Assembly: GCF_037977235.1 (NCBI RefSeq)
Contig: NZ_CP150276.1
Location: 4,588,001 to 4,652,000, forward strand
Direction: 5' to 3'
DNA: 64,000 bases
Source: Paenibacillus sp. FSL K6-0276
Lineage (GTDB): Bacteria > Bacillota > Bacilli > Paenibacillales > Paenibacillaceae
The notes under the pieces were generated by a model. That model ran no database searches, had not been told where the DNA came from, and saw nothing but the letters and a program-made list of their open reading frames with translations. Below, one piece after another: positions 24,988 to 32,431 of the stretch (positions are counted from its first letter, which is position 1; each line of letters opens with the position of its first letter). The translations under genes and the position numbers were made by a program.

Positions 24988-25025
24988 TCTCAACCTAATC
25001 TCACTTTTGTCTCAGTTTTGTCTCA
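24988..25025. promoter_or_regulatory. Four TGAGA boxes at exact 11-bp spacing
   Basis: TCTCA on the plus strand (TGAGA on the minus strand) begins at 24988, 24999, 25010 and 25021, each exactly 11 bp apart. The array starts five bases after the late-regulator stop codon and precedes the gene-free RNA region. Spacing of one helical turn implies protein binding on one DNA face. By position it is a good candidate for the late-promoter activator site. Confidence 0.65.
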
Positions 25026-25029
25026 CATT

Positions 25030-25404
25030 TCAGATCATGCCGGACAACTTAAGGCATTCTGCAATAGTCTCCACTCCCACATCAATCCGCCGATTAATGG
25101 TTGCTGTGCTGCTTGTTGCTCCAAATGTCTCCAGCGTCAAGTGATGCTTACGTGCTGTGAAGTATCTATGTTTTAGAATGGCCTTAACTTCATCATCCAA
25201 AATAAGTTCGATAGCAGCGTCAATCTCTTGAACCTTGTATTTCAAACTGTTGAAGAGCGTTTCCTCTTGAACGGACAGTGAAGCCTTGCGTTCAAATTTC
25301 AAAATCGCCTTTCGCATTTTGGGATACTCACTCAGAATTGACCTAGCTGCCATCTTGTCCATCACATTAGCACGCGGAAACAATTCCCCTTGTCCCCATA
25401 CCAT
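25030..25404 (-). CDS. Late transcription activator (ArpU/RinA-like)
   Basis: ATG 25404 has GAGGGG seven bases upstream, better than the upstream TTG and ATG codons. The 124-residue product begins MVWGQGELFPRANVMDK. It has a helical middle and ends in a sigma-region-4-like helix-turn-helix: KAILKHRYFTARKHHLTLE, then STATINRRIDVGVETIAECL. This is the ArpU/RinA superfamily that switches on packaging and lysis genes in Gram-positive phages. It lies between the early genes and the packaging genes, the standard place. Confidence 0.85.
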   Translation of the reverse strand: MVWGQGELFPRANVMDKMAARSILSEYPKMRKAILKFERKASLSVQEETLFNSLKYKVQEIDAAIELILDDEVKAILKHRYFTARKHHLTLETFGATSSTATINRRIDVGVETIAECLKLSGMI

Positions 25405-25462
25405 TGCCATTCCCCTCAATCCCCTTTGTGTTATAATGGGTTTGAGGCATTAATTGTACATT

Positions 25463-25493
25463 GACCCCAGCACCCGGCCAGGTTTTAGGGGTC
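25463..25493. other. Hairpin upstream of the late activator
   Basis: GACCCC and GGGGTC enclose a GC-rich loop with CCCGGCCAGG. There is no U tract on the minus strand and only a weak one on the plus strand. It lies between the 78-codon gene and the late activator, and may limit read-through or fold the mRNA leader. Confidence 0.4.
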
Positions 25494-25497
25494 TTTG

Positions 25498-25734
25498 TTA
25501 TGCTCCGTACTTTCTAAGAAGGTCTTCGATATCGTTTTTAAATTTTGTTTCTCTTCGATTTGCATCTTCCAAAGCTGCTAGTAGGTCTATAATTGCTTTA
25601 TCTTCTGCTGTAGAGAAGCTAAGTAGTTCTTCCCGTACACATTTTTCTGCCATCATTTTCTTTATCTCTTTTATACGTTCTGGTGTCTTAGTCATGACAG
25701 ATTCACTTATCACCAACTTAACCCCTCCATTCAT
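25498..25734 (-). CDS. Hypothetical protein, 78 residues
   Basis: Overlaps the upstream gene stop by ATGA, suggesting coupled translation. The product is helical and charged (TKTPERIKEIKKMMAEKCV, AEDKAIIDLLAALEDANRRE) and ends LRKYGA. No family is recognised. A later ATG in the same frame (MTKTPER) is an alternative start. Confidence 0.6.
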   Translation of the reverse strand: MNGGVKLVISESVMTKTPERIKEIKKMMAEKCVREELLSFSTAEDKAIIDLLAALEDANRRETKFKNDIEDLLRKYGA

Positions 25735-26018
25735 ATAGCTTGTTTCTCCTTAGATTGTTTTATTGTCACCCACGAAAACCTACTTCCAGGATCTTCGCGG
25801 ATATAAGAAAATCCCTTTGGAATGTAGTAGCTTGGTTGTACATGCAAATTGCCGTATGCCGTTTCAACGGATTCATGTTGGGCGATTTCTGATTGATAAC
25901 ACACATACAGATGAAGATGTTCTATTTTGCATCCTTTATTTATTAGTGGTCTTATTACGTTGTTAATCAAATTCACAGCCCGAGGACTTATCGGAGATAC
26001 AACGCTTGCCCCATTCAT
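25731..26018 (-). CDS. Hypothetical protein, 95 residues
   Basis: Starts at ATG 26018, overlapping the DUF3102 gene stop by four bases. It carries SPRAVNLINNVIRPLINKGC, HLHLYVCYQSEIAQHESV and QPSYYIPKGFSYIRED. This looks like a small alpha/beta protein. No family is recognised. Its place between the DUF3102 gene and the late activator suggests a middle gene. Confidence 0.6.
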   Translation of the reverse strand: MNGASVVSPISPRAVNLINNVIRPLINKGCKIEHLHLYVCYQSEIAQHESVETAYGNLHVQPSYYIPKGFSYIREDPGSRFSWVTIKQSKEKQAI

Positions 26019-26959
26019 AATTGTTCTGACATAATTCCAATCAGCTTAGAAACAGCACCTTTGTATTTAGTATGAAGTTCGGGATCTACCAATCTGACTG
26101 CGTCTAGGGCGGTTAGAACATTCGAGAAACTATCATTCAAGCTATCAAACTGTGTCTTGAAAACAGCAGCTTCTGCAGTTGTTCCCGATGCCACCTTATT
26201 CCTTAACTCCTCCAATTCTTTCAACACTTCATCGGGCACTTTTTCAATAACTGCCGGTATATCAATTGGCTTCGCTTTCAGCTGATCTTCCAACCTTTTA
26301 ATTTTCACTTGTGATTCCATGAGGTCTGATTCAGATTTCTTTAGCGCCTCCTCTAAATCAGAGTTTTCGACTATTCCTTCACTTTCATGAGCCGTTCTTG
26401 CTTCCTCTATCTGATCATTCAGCCGTTTCACAATAATTTCATGATCCTTTTGTTGTAGCTCTAGCTTCTCTCTTAACTTCCTTTCTTTTTCTTCGCGTTT
26501 TACAGCCTCAGCAGCAGCTCGTTCAGCAATTTCCTTATCCTTAAGCGCTTGCGTTCGTTCTTTAACGGCAGCTTGAAGTTCTCGTGTAGACATTTCATCC
26601 ACCTTATTGTTTTCTATGAATTCTTCACGTTCTTTTTCTGGAATCCCTATAAGAGCAACTGCTTGCGTGTAGGTCAAATTCGCAATCGCTTGCGATTTTG
26701 CATTATCACCAAAGAGGGTCAACTGATTAGAGCCATAGTTTTCAAATATCTTCATGAGGTTATTAGCCGTAGATTGCGAGTAATCTACATAGTCGCCTAA
26801 CCAGTTCCCCCAAGACCCATGCGGAAGCATTCCCTTAGCTTCTACTAATCGACGTCCTATCTCGATACTTCCTTGCAAAAGCGTTTGTTGAACCTGATCC
26901 TTGATACTGTTGATCTCAATGGCAATCGTTTCTACTGTACGTATTGATAGTTGGCTCAT
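26015..26959 (-). CDS. DUF3102 domain protein with long coiled coil
   Basis: A 314-residue protein. Residues 5-130 hold the DUF3102 pattern: IAIEINSIKDQVQQTLLQGS, IEIGRRLVEAKGMLPHGSW, GDYVDYSQSTANNLMKIF. Residues 135-250 are a coiled coil rich in Glu, Lys and Arg. The rest is helical. DUF3102 proteins occur in phages and integrative elements and look like ParB/KorB-type or replication-associated DNA proteins, but no role is proven. It overlaps the PcfJ-like gene by four bases. Confidence 0.8.
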   Translation of the reverse strand: MSQLSIRTVETIAIEINSIKDQVQQTLLQGSIEIGRRLVEAKGMLPHGSWGNWLGDYVDYSQSTANNLMKIFENYGSNQLTLFGDNAKSQAIANLTYTQAVALIGIPEKEREEFIENNKVDEMSTRELQAAVKERTQALKDKEIAERAAAEAVKREEKERKLREKLELQQKDHEIIVKRLNDQIEEARTAHESEGIVENSDLEEALKKSESDLMESQVKIKRLEDQLKAKPIDIPAVIEKVPDEVLKELEELRNKVASGTTAEAAVFKTQFDSLNDSFSNVLTALDAVRLVDPELHTKYKGAVSKLIGIMSEQL

Positions 26960-28515
26960 ACGGCTACCCCCTGTAATTCTTTTGATTTTTTAGTGCTCAC
27001 CTTTATTTTTTTGCTAAGTCGTTTGGCTTTGAACAGATCCACGAATTCCTTAACCTCGGTAGTCATAGCCTTATTTTCAAATCCTCTACATTGTCTAACT
27101 TCGCCTTCGACAACTTCCATTGTGTAGTATGGTTCACTAGGCTTGTCCTTTTTGCGAACAAAGAAAATATCACACTTACCATGTGCATATTTCGTTAGAT
27201 ACCCACCCACGCAATGGCTGAGTTCTTTGCCTTCTTTGATCAAATCTTCACTAGTTGTCGCCGGGATAATAAATAGTTCCTTATGCTGAAATCGAAATCT
27301 TTTTAATTCAGACACTCGTTCCGCAATTAAATCGTTTATTTGAATATCCGTTGTAATCTTGATTCGTTTCATAGTTTCTTGATGTGCTTCGTGTAAGTTG
27401 TTTGGCATAAGAACGCTGTCCCGCCCTAAGTTCATTCCTAATTGCTCACAATCACGCACATAGTCAAGATATTCATTAAGAACGTCCCTGCCTACTCTGT
27501 AATGCATTAGGTTATTCCGTATTTGCTTTAAAAAATATCTTTTCATCTCAACCACAGAAAAACGATTGTTTAATGTTTCTGATAAAAGGCCGTTCAATGG
27601 GTTTGCATACCTTACCTCTATAAAATCCGAGAGTATTTGTGCCTCTTTCCAATCTAAATTAGATCCTTCTTTTTTTGACATTTGGTAACTTTTCAAGGTT
27701 CGAAGCCCAATAGATACTTTAGAATTCTTCATAGCTTTCATTTCTGACTTAGTTAATCTCAGTACTTTCTCAGGTGTTGCACCGTTCCAGTTGATAGCTC
27801 CAAACGTTGGTCCATCCTCTAGTTTCGTTGTCACAAAATGATTCAACCCAAATTTAGTTAGGAACTCTATGCATTTATATCTAGCAGCTAGATCAAATAC
27901 CTCTACTCGATCGTTAAAATTGTATTGTTCCCATGTGCAGTATTGAAATGGAGTTCCTTTTACTGCTGACTTCATATTTTCAAAGCTGTTGTAACTAGAA
28001 ACGTAGTTCATAGCTCTCTTGACCTCTGAAGAAACCTTCTTTTGAGTGAGCCATTTACCGCGATCTGTCCAGTAACTTCTATGCATCATCTTTCCACCTT
28101 TTCCCCATTGGAAGAGGTACAAAGCAATGGTCTTAACTTCCGTTTCAGTTTTTCGATAGTCTTTGGTATAGTCTCGGGTTGAATAAATGCCCCGTGCGAT
28201 TAGAATGTTAGGGTCAATCAAAGATTTTTCATACCAGAGTAGATAAGCGTGATCCACTAGCGTTTTTCTGCCTCGGCCACTCGCTTTTGTATGACCTACA
28301 GCGCCACAGTGCGGACACTGAGCAATCTGTCCGTGCTTTAGAGTGGTATCGGTAGGGTGTTCCTGTTTGCAGTGTGTACAAAAGGCCCATTGTCTGGTTC
28401 CTTCACGATGAGTAAATATGTATCTACTCCAATCCATACATTCATTAGTGATATAGGTTCGTAATTCAGTACTGATTTCTTTAGGAAAGTGTTCATGGAA
28501 TTCCTGTTCCTTCAT
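26956..28515 (-). CDS. PcfJ-like protein with N-terminal zinc ribbon
   Basis: ATG 28515 follows GGGGTGGCG. The product has 519 residues. Near residues 47-75 two CxxC pairs (FCTHCKQEH and CPHCGAVGH) form a zinc ribbon. The C-terminus has KEGKELSHCVGGYLTKYAHG, then FFVRKKDKPSEPYYTMEVVE and RQCRGFENKAM, the signature of the PcfJ family named from conjugative plasmid pCF10. The C-terminal His-Cys motif suggests an enzyme, but the reaction is unknown. It is encoded beside a PcfK/AcrIIA9-like gene, as elsewhere. Confidence 0.83.
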   Translation of the reverse strand: MKEQEFHEHFPKEISTELRTYITNECMDWSRYIFTHREGTRQWAFCTHCKQEHPTDTTLKHGQIAQCPHCGAVGHTKASGRGRKTLVDHAYLLWYEKSLIDPNILIARGIYSTRDYTKDYRKTETEVKTIALYLFQWGKGGKMMHRSYWTDRGKWLTQKKVSSEVKRAMNYVSSYNSFENMKSAVKGTPFQYCTWEQYNFNDRVEVFDLAARYKCIEFLTKFGLNHFVTTKLEDGPTFGAINWNGATPEKVLRLTKSEMKAMKNSKVSIGLRTLKSYQMSKKEGSNLDWKEAQILSDFIEVRYANPLNGLLSETLNNRFSVVEMKRYFLKQIRNNLMHYRVGRDVLNEYLDYVRDCEQLGMNLGRDSVLMPNNLHEAHQETMKRIKITTDIQINDLIAERVSELKRFRFQHKELFIIPATTSEDLIKEGKELSHCVGGYLTKYAHGKCDIFFVRKKDKPSEPYYTMEVVEGEVRQCRGFENKAMTTEVKEFVDLFKAKRLSKKIKVSTKKSKELQGVAV

Positions 28516-28527
28516 CACGCCACCCCT

Positions 28528-28887
28528 TTACATTAATTCGTTCAGTGAGACATTGAATCTACCCTGCGACTTAGGTGCAGCAACTGGTGTTGTAATTGCA
28601 GCAGGGATAGGCTCTACAGGCTGTCCCTTGATATCGTAGTATCTCAACACAATGGCATATCCCTCAGCATCAGTAAGCATTGCCATTCCACCTGACTGCT
28701 TCTTTTTTGCCTCTGCTTGCATTGCTTCCAAGCTCTTCGCGACGGTCTTTCCTTCAGTCATGATTTTCTCAGCGGCTTCATGATTAGCATCAATGTGTTG
28801 GATAAGAAAATTACCGATAACTTGAACATAGGGGTTTCCTTTGGTTGCTTCCATTTCAGCTCTTAATTTTGCAATAGCCTGTTCCAT
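28528..28887 (-). CDS. AcrIIA9/PcfK-like protein (possible Cas9 inhibitor)
   Basis: ATG 28887 follows AAAGGATTGATAATC; the upstream ATG at 28926 lacks a ribosome site. The 119-residue product reads MEQAIAKLRAEME, NPYVQVIGNFLIQHI, AEKIMTEGKTVAKSLEAMQ, AMLTDAEGYAIVLRYY. From memory this matches the PcfK-like family that includes the type II-A anti-CRISPR AcrIIA9. Family members block Cas9 DNA cutting, but many have not been tested. It lies just after dnaB and before the PcfJ-like gene. Confidence 0.65.
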   Translation of the reverse strand: MEQAIAKLRAEMEATKGNPYVQVIGNFLIQHIDANHEAAEKIMTEGKTVAKSLEAMQAEAKKKQSGGMAMLTDAEGYAIVLRYYDIKGQPVEPIPAAITTPVAAPKSQGRFNVSLNELM

Positions 28888-28926
28888 GATTATCAATCCT
28901 TTCATGTGCGAAATTGGTAGATCCAT

Positions 28927-30285
28927 CTATGCTGAATATGAATGCGCCCTTTCATAATTCACGAACTTATTAAAGTTCTTCAAAAACACCAGTTCAACCG
29001 TTCCAGTAGGACCATTACGGTGCTTAGATATGATAATTTCGATAATATTTTTCTTCTCGGTCTCCTGGTTGTAATAGTCATCCCGATAAAGGAAAGCAAC
29101 AATATCAGCATCCTGTTCAATTGAACCTGATTCACGTAGGTCACTCATAATCGGACGTTTGTCCTGGCGCTGTTCAACATTCCGACTGAGTTGAGACAAC
29201 GCGATAACCGGCACATCCAATTCACGGGCAATCTGCTTCAACACTCGGGAAATTTCTGAAACCTCTTGTTGTCGATTTTCCCCACGCTTTCCACTACTTC
29301 CCTGGATCAGCTGCAGGTAATCAATGATGATCATTCCAAGACCTTGTTCTCTTTTCAAACGCCGACACTTGGCTCGAATATCATGTACAGTGACAACTGG
29401 ATCATCAGCAATAAAAATGTTCTTGTCTGCAAGTGAAGAAATACCAATCGTCAACTTGCCCCAATCATCATCACTGGTGATATCACCCATTCTCAAATCA
29501 TTCGCGTCGAGGTTAACCTCAGCGCACACCATGCGTTGCATAAGCTGTTGCTCTGACATCTCCAAGCTAAATACAGCTATAGGTTCGTCATTTCGAGTTG
29601 CTGCATTCTGTGCAATATTTAAGGCGAACGCTGTCTTACCGACAGAAGGCCGAGCTGCAACTATAATTAAATCCTGATTCTGGAACCCGCCAGTAAGCTT
29701 GTCCAGATCTGTAAATCCAGTTTCCTTACCACTAGTAGATCCATTCAGTCGATTACTCACACGCTTTTCAATGGTGTCGATATACTCCAAGCCGATTTCC
29801 TTCGTGCTTTTGAAATCTTTTTTCGGTGCTGTCTGATCGGACAATGCCGCCGACTTGGTTAAGGCATTTGCTACCACCGTTCCAGCATCATCACTGTCAT
29901 ACACAAGTTCGATCTGCTTATAAGCATCACGAAGAGCTTGGCGTAAGGTGAATTTATCCGCAAGTACACCGATAAAAAAATCAATGTCAGCCGCAGTAGG
30001 AGATGAAGAAGCGATTCGAGAAAGGTAATATGTACCCCCTACCTTATCCAGACTTTTCTTATGATTCAGTGTGGACACAAGCGATCTGATATCCACCTGC
30101 TCACCATCGTTGTGCAAATCTCGCATAGCAGAAAAAATTGTTCGATTCACAGGGTTGTAAAACATTTCAGGATCTACAGAAATTGCCGTATCCATGGCGT
30201 TACCTGTCTCGTCAATCAAAACTGCACCAATCACCGCTATCTCTGCATTCTCATCGTGCGGTAGTTCCCTTATTGATCCTTGCAT
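28927..30285 (-). CDS. dnaB: Replicative DNA helicase (DnaB family)
   Basis: ATG 30285 (MQGSIRELP) has GGAAGGAGG six bases upstream; a longer frame reaching 30423 lacks one. The 452 residues hold the N-terminal DnaB domain (ENAEIAVIGAVLIDETGNA) and the RecA-like ATPase: Walker A ARPSVGKT, FSLEMSEQQLMQRM, Walker B MIIIDYLQLI, and DLRESGSIEQDADIVAFLYR. It unwinds the phage fork as a hexamer. The start overlaps the loader gene by 35 bases. The host would have its own DnaB elsewhere. Confidence 0.95.
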   Translation of the reverse strand: MQGSIRELPHDENAEIAVIGAVLIDETGNAMDTAISVDPEMFYNPVNRTIFSAMRDLHNDGEQVDIRSLVSTLNHKKSLDKVGGTYYLSRIASSSPTAADIDFFIGVLADKFTLRQALRDAYKQIELVYDSDDAGTVVANALTKSAALSDQTAPKKDFKSTKEIGLEYIDTIEKRVSNRLNGSTSGKETGFTDLDKLTGGFQNQDLIIVAARPSVGKTAFALNIAQNAATRNDEPIAVFSLEMSEQQLMQRMVCAEVNLDANDLRMGDITSDDDWGKLTIGISSLADKNIFIADDPVVTVHDIRAKCRRLKREQGLGMIIIDYLQLIQGSSGKRGENRQQEVSEISRVLKQIARELDVPVIALSQLSRNVEQRQDKRPIMSDLRESGSIEQDADIVAFLYRDDYYNQETEKKNIIEIIISKHRNGPTGTVELVFLKNFNKFVNYERAHSYSA

Positions 30286-30601
30286 ATAGTTCCTCCTTCC
30301 ATCCCGGAGGTACTGGCTTAGCGGCAGCTCGGGATCTGTCTCTTTCGGTAAAATAGTCTGATGTCTGATCCTTGGATTTACGCTGATCCCGTAGATCCCC
30401 TGACCCACCACGAATTTGCGCAATCTTCGGAGGCCATGGATTAGTTAACATGTGTTGACGAACATTCTCACAGGCAACGTCAAAAGGGAAATCTTTAAGG
30501 TTCTCGTGTAGCCGGTCTATTTCAGTGTCACTGGTATCAATCTGATGCGCGTATTCTTCCTTGAGCTTAATGAGCAGATCAATAACTTGTGCTCTCTTCA
30601 A
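30251..30601 (-). CDS. Helicase loader/inhibitor (G39P-like)
   Basis: Starts at TTG 30601 (AAAGGAGG seven bases upstream), giving 116 residues. KRAQVIDLLIKLKEEYAHQI, LHENLKDFPFDVACENVRQH and NPWPPKIAQIR match the SPP1 G39P-type loader group: a helical N-terminus and a disordered C-terminus ending in PPGWKEELYARINKG. Such proteins deliver the helicase to the initiator-bound origin. It lies between the initiator and helicase genes with overlaps on both sides. Confidence 0.8.
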   Translation of the reverse strand: MKRAQVIDLLIKLKEEYAHQIDTSDTEIDRLHENLKDFPFDVACENVRQHMLTNPWPPKIAQIRGGSGDLRDQRKSKDQTSDYFTERDRSRAAAKPVPPGWKEELYARINKGTTAR

Positions 30602-31538
30602 ACTGCTTTGCCTCCTTTGCTCGACGTTTAAGGTCTGCAAGCTCTTGCTGCTGCTTGGTTAGTCGCTGCGGCGGGGCTGGCAGTGGTGTTTGGGTTTTTG
30701 ACTCTTTAGGCTTCGTAGTCTTGTTGGCATTCCGCCATGCTGATCTCAAGCCTTTCACGTAATAAGTAAAACTGTTTGGCTGCTCGAAATCTTCTCCCTC
30801 GCGTTTTCGCTTTGCCTTGTATTGGCTCTCCATAGTTGTGATGGTAAAGGGTACTGGCATCCCTGCGGCGACCATCTTACCCATGGCTTCGCGATCGTTT
30901 GTGGAGACGTGAATGTCGAATTTATCATGCAATTTGCAATAAGCATTTAAAATGGCGATCATCCCGTCCAATTTAGAATCTGGATTGATTTCTTCTGAAA
31001 ACTCATTTTCTAAAATAGTAGTAGTAGTAATAAGATCTTTAATATCTTTTGCATCGGACATTTTTGTCTGATCACTCGATAAAATTGGTTCGTGATCGGA
31101 CATATTTGTCTTATCACCGTTGTTATGATCGGACAATATTGTCTTATCGCCGGAATCATGATCGGACATTTTTGTCTGATCAGTATTTAATGAAAGTACA
31201 TTTTTGTCTGATCGCTTCAAAAGGTCTTTCTTGGATTTCCTAACCCTTATGATCAAACCCCGGGGCGCTCTGGTGATATGGAGGTAACCATGCTCCTGCA
31301 GGTCACTTATCCATCTGCTGATGCTTTTGTCGGTAACCCCGAAGTTCCCACCGATTTCAGAAAGCTTCATCGGCTTGCCACCAAGGACAAGTCCCCAGAC
31401 AGTTCCGTCCTCTTCGACTTCCTTAGTCGTGGAGCTGATGCACCAAGCAAATAGCCATATCGCCGAACCTATGTTGTTGTAATGTTGCGGCGAAAATAGC
31501 CCGGAGAAGATCGGAAAAGGAAAGCTGTCTGTTGGCAT
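30579..31538 (-). CDS. Replication initiator with N-terminal winged helix
   Basis: A 319-residue protein. Residues 10-110 form a winged-helix domain (SAIWLFAWCISSTTKEV, LSEIGGNFGVTDKSISRWIS, EHGYLHITRAPRGLIIRV). Residues 118-165 are an Asp/Lys/Ser-rich linker built of 11-residue repeats (DKTILSDH, DKTNMSDH), encoded by the iterons. Residues 190-270 look like a DnaD-type or O-type C-terminal part (AILNAYCKLHDKFDIHVST, ESQYKAKRKREG, SFTYYVKGLRSAW). The C-terminus is basic. An origin inside the initiator gene is typical of lambdoid-type O genes and of many Firmicute phages. Confidence 0.85.
   Translation of the reverse strand: MPTDSFPFPIFSGLFSPQHYNNIGSAIWLFAWCISSTTKEVEEDGTVWGLVLGGKPMKLSEIGGNFGVTDKSISRWISDLQEHGYLHITRAPRGLIIRVRKSKKDLLKRSDKNVLSLNTDQTKMSDHDSGDKTILSDHNNGDKTNMSDHEPILSSDQTKMSDAKDIKDLITTTTILENEFSEEINPDSKLDGMIAILNAYCKLHDKFDIHVSTNDREAMGKMVAAGMPVPFTITTMESQYKAKRKREGEDFEQPNSFTYYVKGLRSAWRNANKTTKPKESKTQTPLPAPPQRLTKQQQELADLKRRAKEAKQFEESTSY
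31053..31213. repeat. Five palindromic iterons: probable phage replication origin
   Basis: Copies of the near-palindrome TGATCGGACA-N3-TTGTCTGATCA lie at 31053-31073, 31093-31116, 31126-31148, 31159-31182 and 31196-31213. Copies two to four are 33 bp apart, three helical turns; the others are 42 and 32 bp apart. The 33-bp phase keeps the first copies in frame, but the copy at 31196 has the same bases in a different reading frame. The DNA sequence rather than the protein must therefore be under selection. This is the likely initiator-binding origin. Confidence 0.82.
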
Positions 31539-31559
31539 AAGCTCACCTCTGCTGTATCA

Positions 31560-31748
31560 TCATCGTTTTCCCTTCTTAACCGGCGGGCGTTTCACAATCT
31601 CCGTAACGTCCGTGCGGAGAAAGAATGCTAGTTCACCGTCTCCTTTTCGAAGCTTTGCCCATGGTCGGGCAATGCCCCATGTATCCAGTACCTCACCATA
31701 CAGGCCGCAGCTTGTCCGCACCGTGTCACCTTTGAGTACGAGAAGCAT
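31560..31748 (-). CDS. Hypothetical protein, 62 residues
   Basis: Starts at ATG 31748 with AAGGGGCGG upstream. The product is basic and beta-rich (VLKGDTVRTSCGLYGEVLD, ELAFFLRTDVTEIV) and ends RPPVKKGKR. The KGDTVRT...GEV strand pattern recalls small KOW/SH3-like barrels, without a firm match. It is the first gene after the initiator on the upstream side. Confidence 0.6.
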   Translation of the reverse strand: MLLVLKGDTVRTSCGLYGEVLDTWGIARPWAKLRKGDGELAFFLRTDVTEIVKRPPVKKGKR

Positions 31749-31759
31749 ATTGCCGCCCC

Positions 31760-32065
31760 TTATCTATCAAGGCGAAGCAGCAAGGCTTCACGCAGGATTT
31801 CAGTACTCTTATTGTCTAAACGGTCCGCCTGAGAAAGATCAATTTTGTTGATACCGTTAAAAAGGTGTAGCGCGACTTCCAACATGAATTTTTCACACGG
31901 ACTCCAACCTTTAGATGCTTTCAGCAAAGCTTCCACATGCAAAGACAGTTCTTCAAAATCAAAAAAGTCAGGATTTGATAAGAATTGCTTAAGCTTGTTA
32001 TGATTCGTAAAAATGTGAAGTAGCCCCCGCCAGTAACGATCCTGATGCAAATGATCTGGAATCAT
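31760..32065 (-). CDS. Hypothetical early protein, 101 residues
   Basis: Starts at ATG 32065 with AAAGGGG upstream. The all-helical product carries WRGLLHIFTNHNKLKQFLSN, GWSPCEKFMLEVALHLFNG and a Leu-rich end. Similar small phage proteins with a MLEVALHLFN-like motif occur in Firmicute phages, with unknown role. It lies directly downstream of a structured RNA region. Confidence 0.65.
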   Translation of the reverse strand: MIPDHLHQDRYWRGLLHIFTNHNKLKQFLSNPDFFDFEELSLHVEALLKASKGWSPCEKFMLEVALHLFNGINKIDLSQADRLDNKSTEILREALLLRLDR

Positions 32066-32098
32066 AATGCCAATCCCCTTTCAAATGATTTAATGCGT

Positions 32099-32218
32099 CA
32101 GCCGCATCTTGCAGCGCCAAACCGGAGGAAGGTTACTTCTAAGGTTCGACGTTACAAGATACAGCTGCGGCGGATATCCGCGACCCCTTGCGGGGTTTCG
32201 GCCTGTGTCCCTCAGGCC
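32099..32218 (-). ncRNA. Structured intergenic RNA region with four stems
   Basis: Four stems follow one another: 32200-32218 (GGCCTG with CAGGCC), 32183-32196 (ACCCC with GGGGT), 32170-32181 (GCGGATATCCGC palindrome) and 32155-32167 with 32099-32111 (13 pairs). In the last, the two differences from perfect pairing are both G-U on the minus strand, which fits an RNA read with the early genes. There is no ORF and no U tract. A processing, regulatory or antitermination leader is possible. Confidence 0.5.
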
Positions 32219-32221
32219 TCG

Positions 32222-32431
32222 TCAGGCGGTGATGCTTGTACTAAACGCATCATTCATAGCTTTTATTTGAGTTAATTTTTCAGAATCACTTATTTCTCTT
32301 TTTAAAATATGGTTAACAATAGCGATAAAAAACCTTCGGGATATATTCATTGCCATATCCGGATCTTGCTGTTCCTCTTTAATTTGATTAAAAGACTCTA
32401 TATATCTTTGATAGTGATCCTCATAGTCCAT
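32222..32431 (-). CDS. Hypothetical protein, 69 residues
   Basis: Starts at ATG 32431, overlapping the upstream gene stop by 11 bases. The helical acidic product (MDYEDHYQRYIESFNQIKEE, MNISRRFFIAIVNHILKRE) has no recognised family. It ends just before the structured RNA region. Confidence 0.6.
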   Translation of the reverse strand: MDYEDHYQRYIESFNQIKEEQQDPDMAMNISRRFFIAIVNHILKREISDSEKLTQIKAMNDAFSTSITA

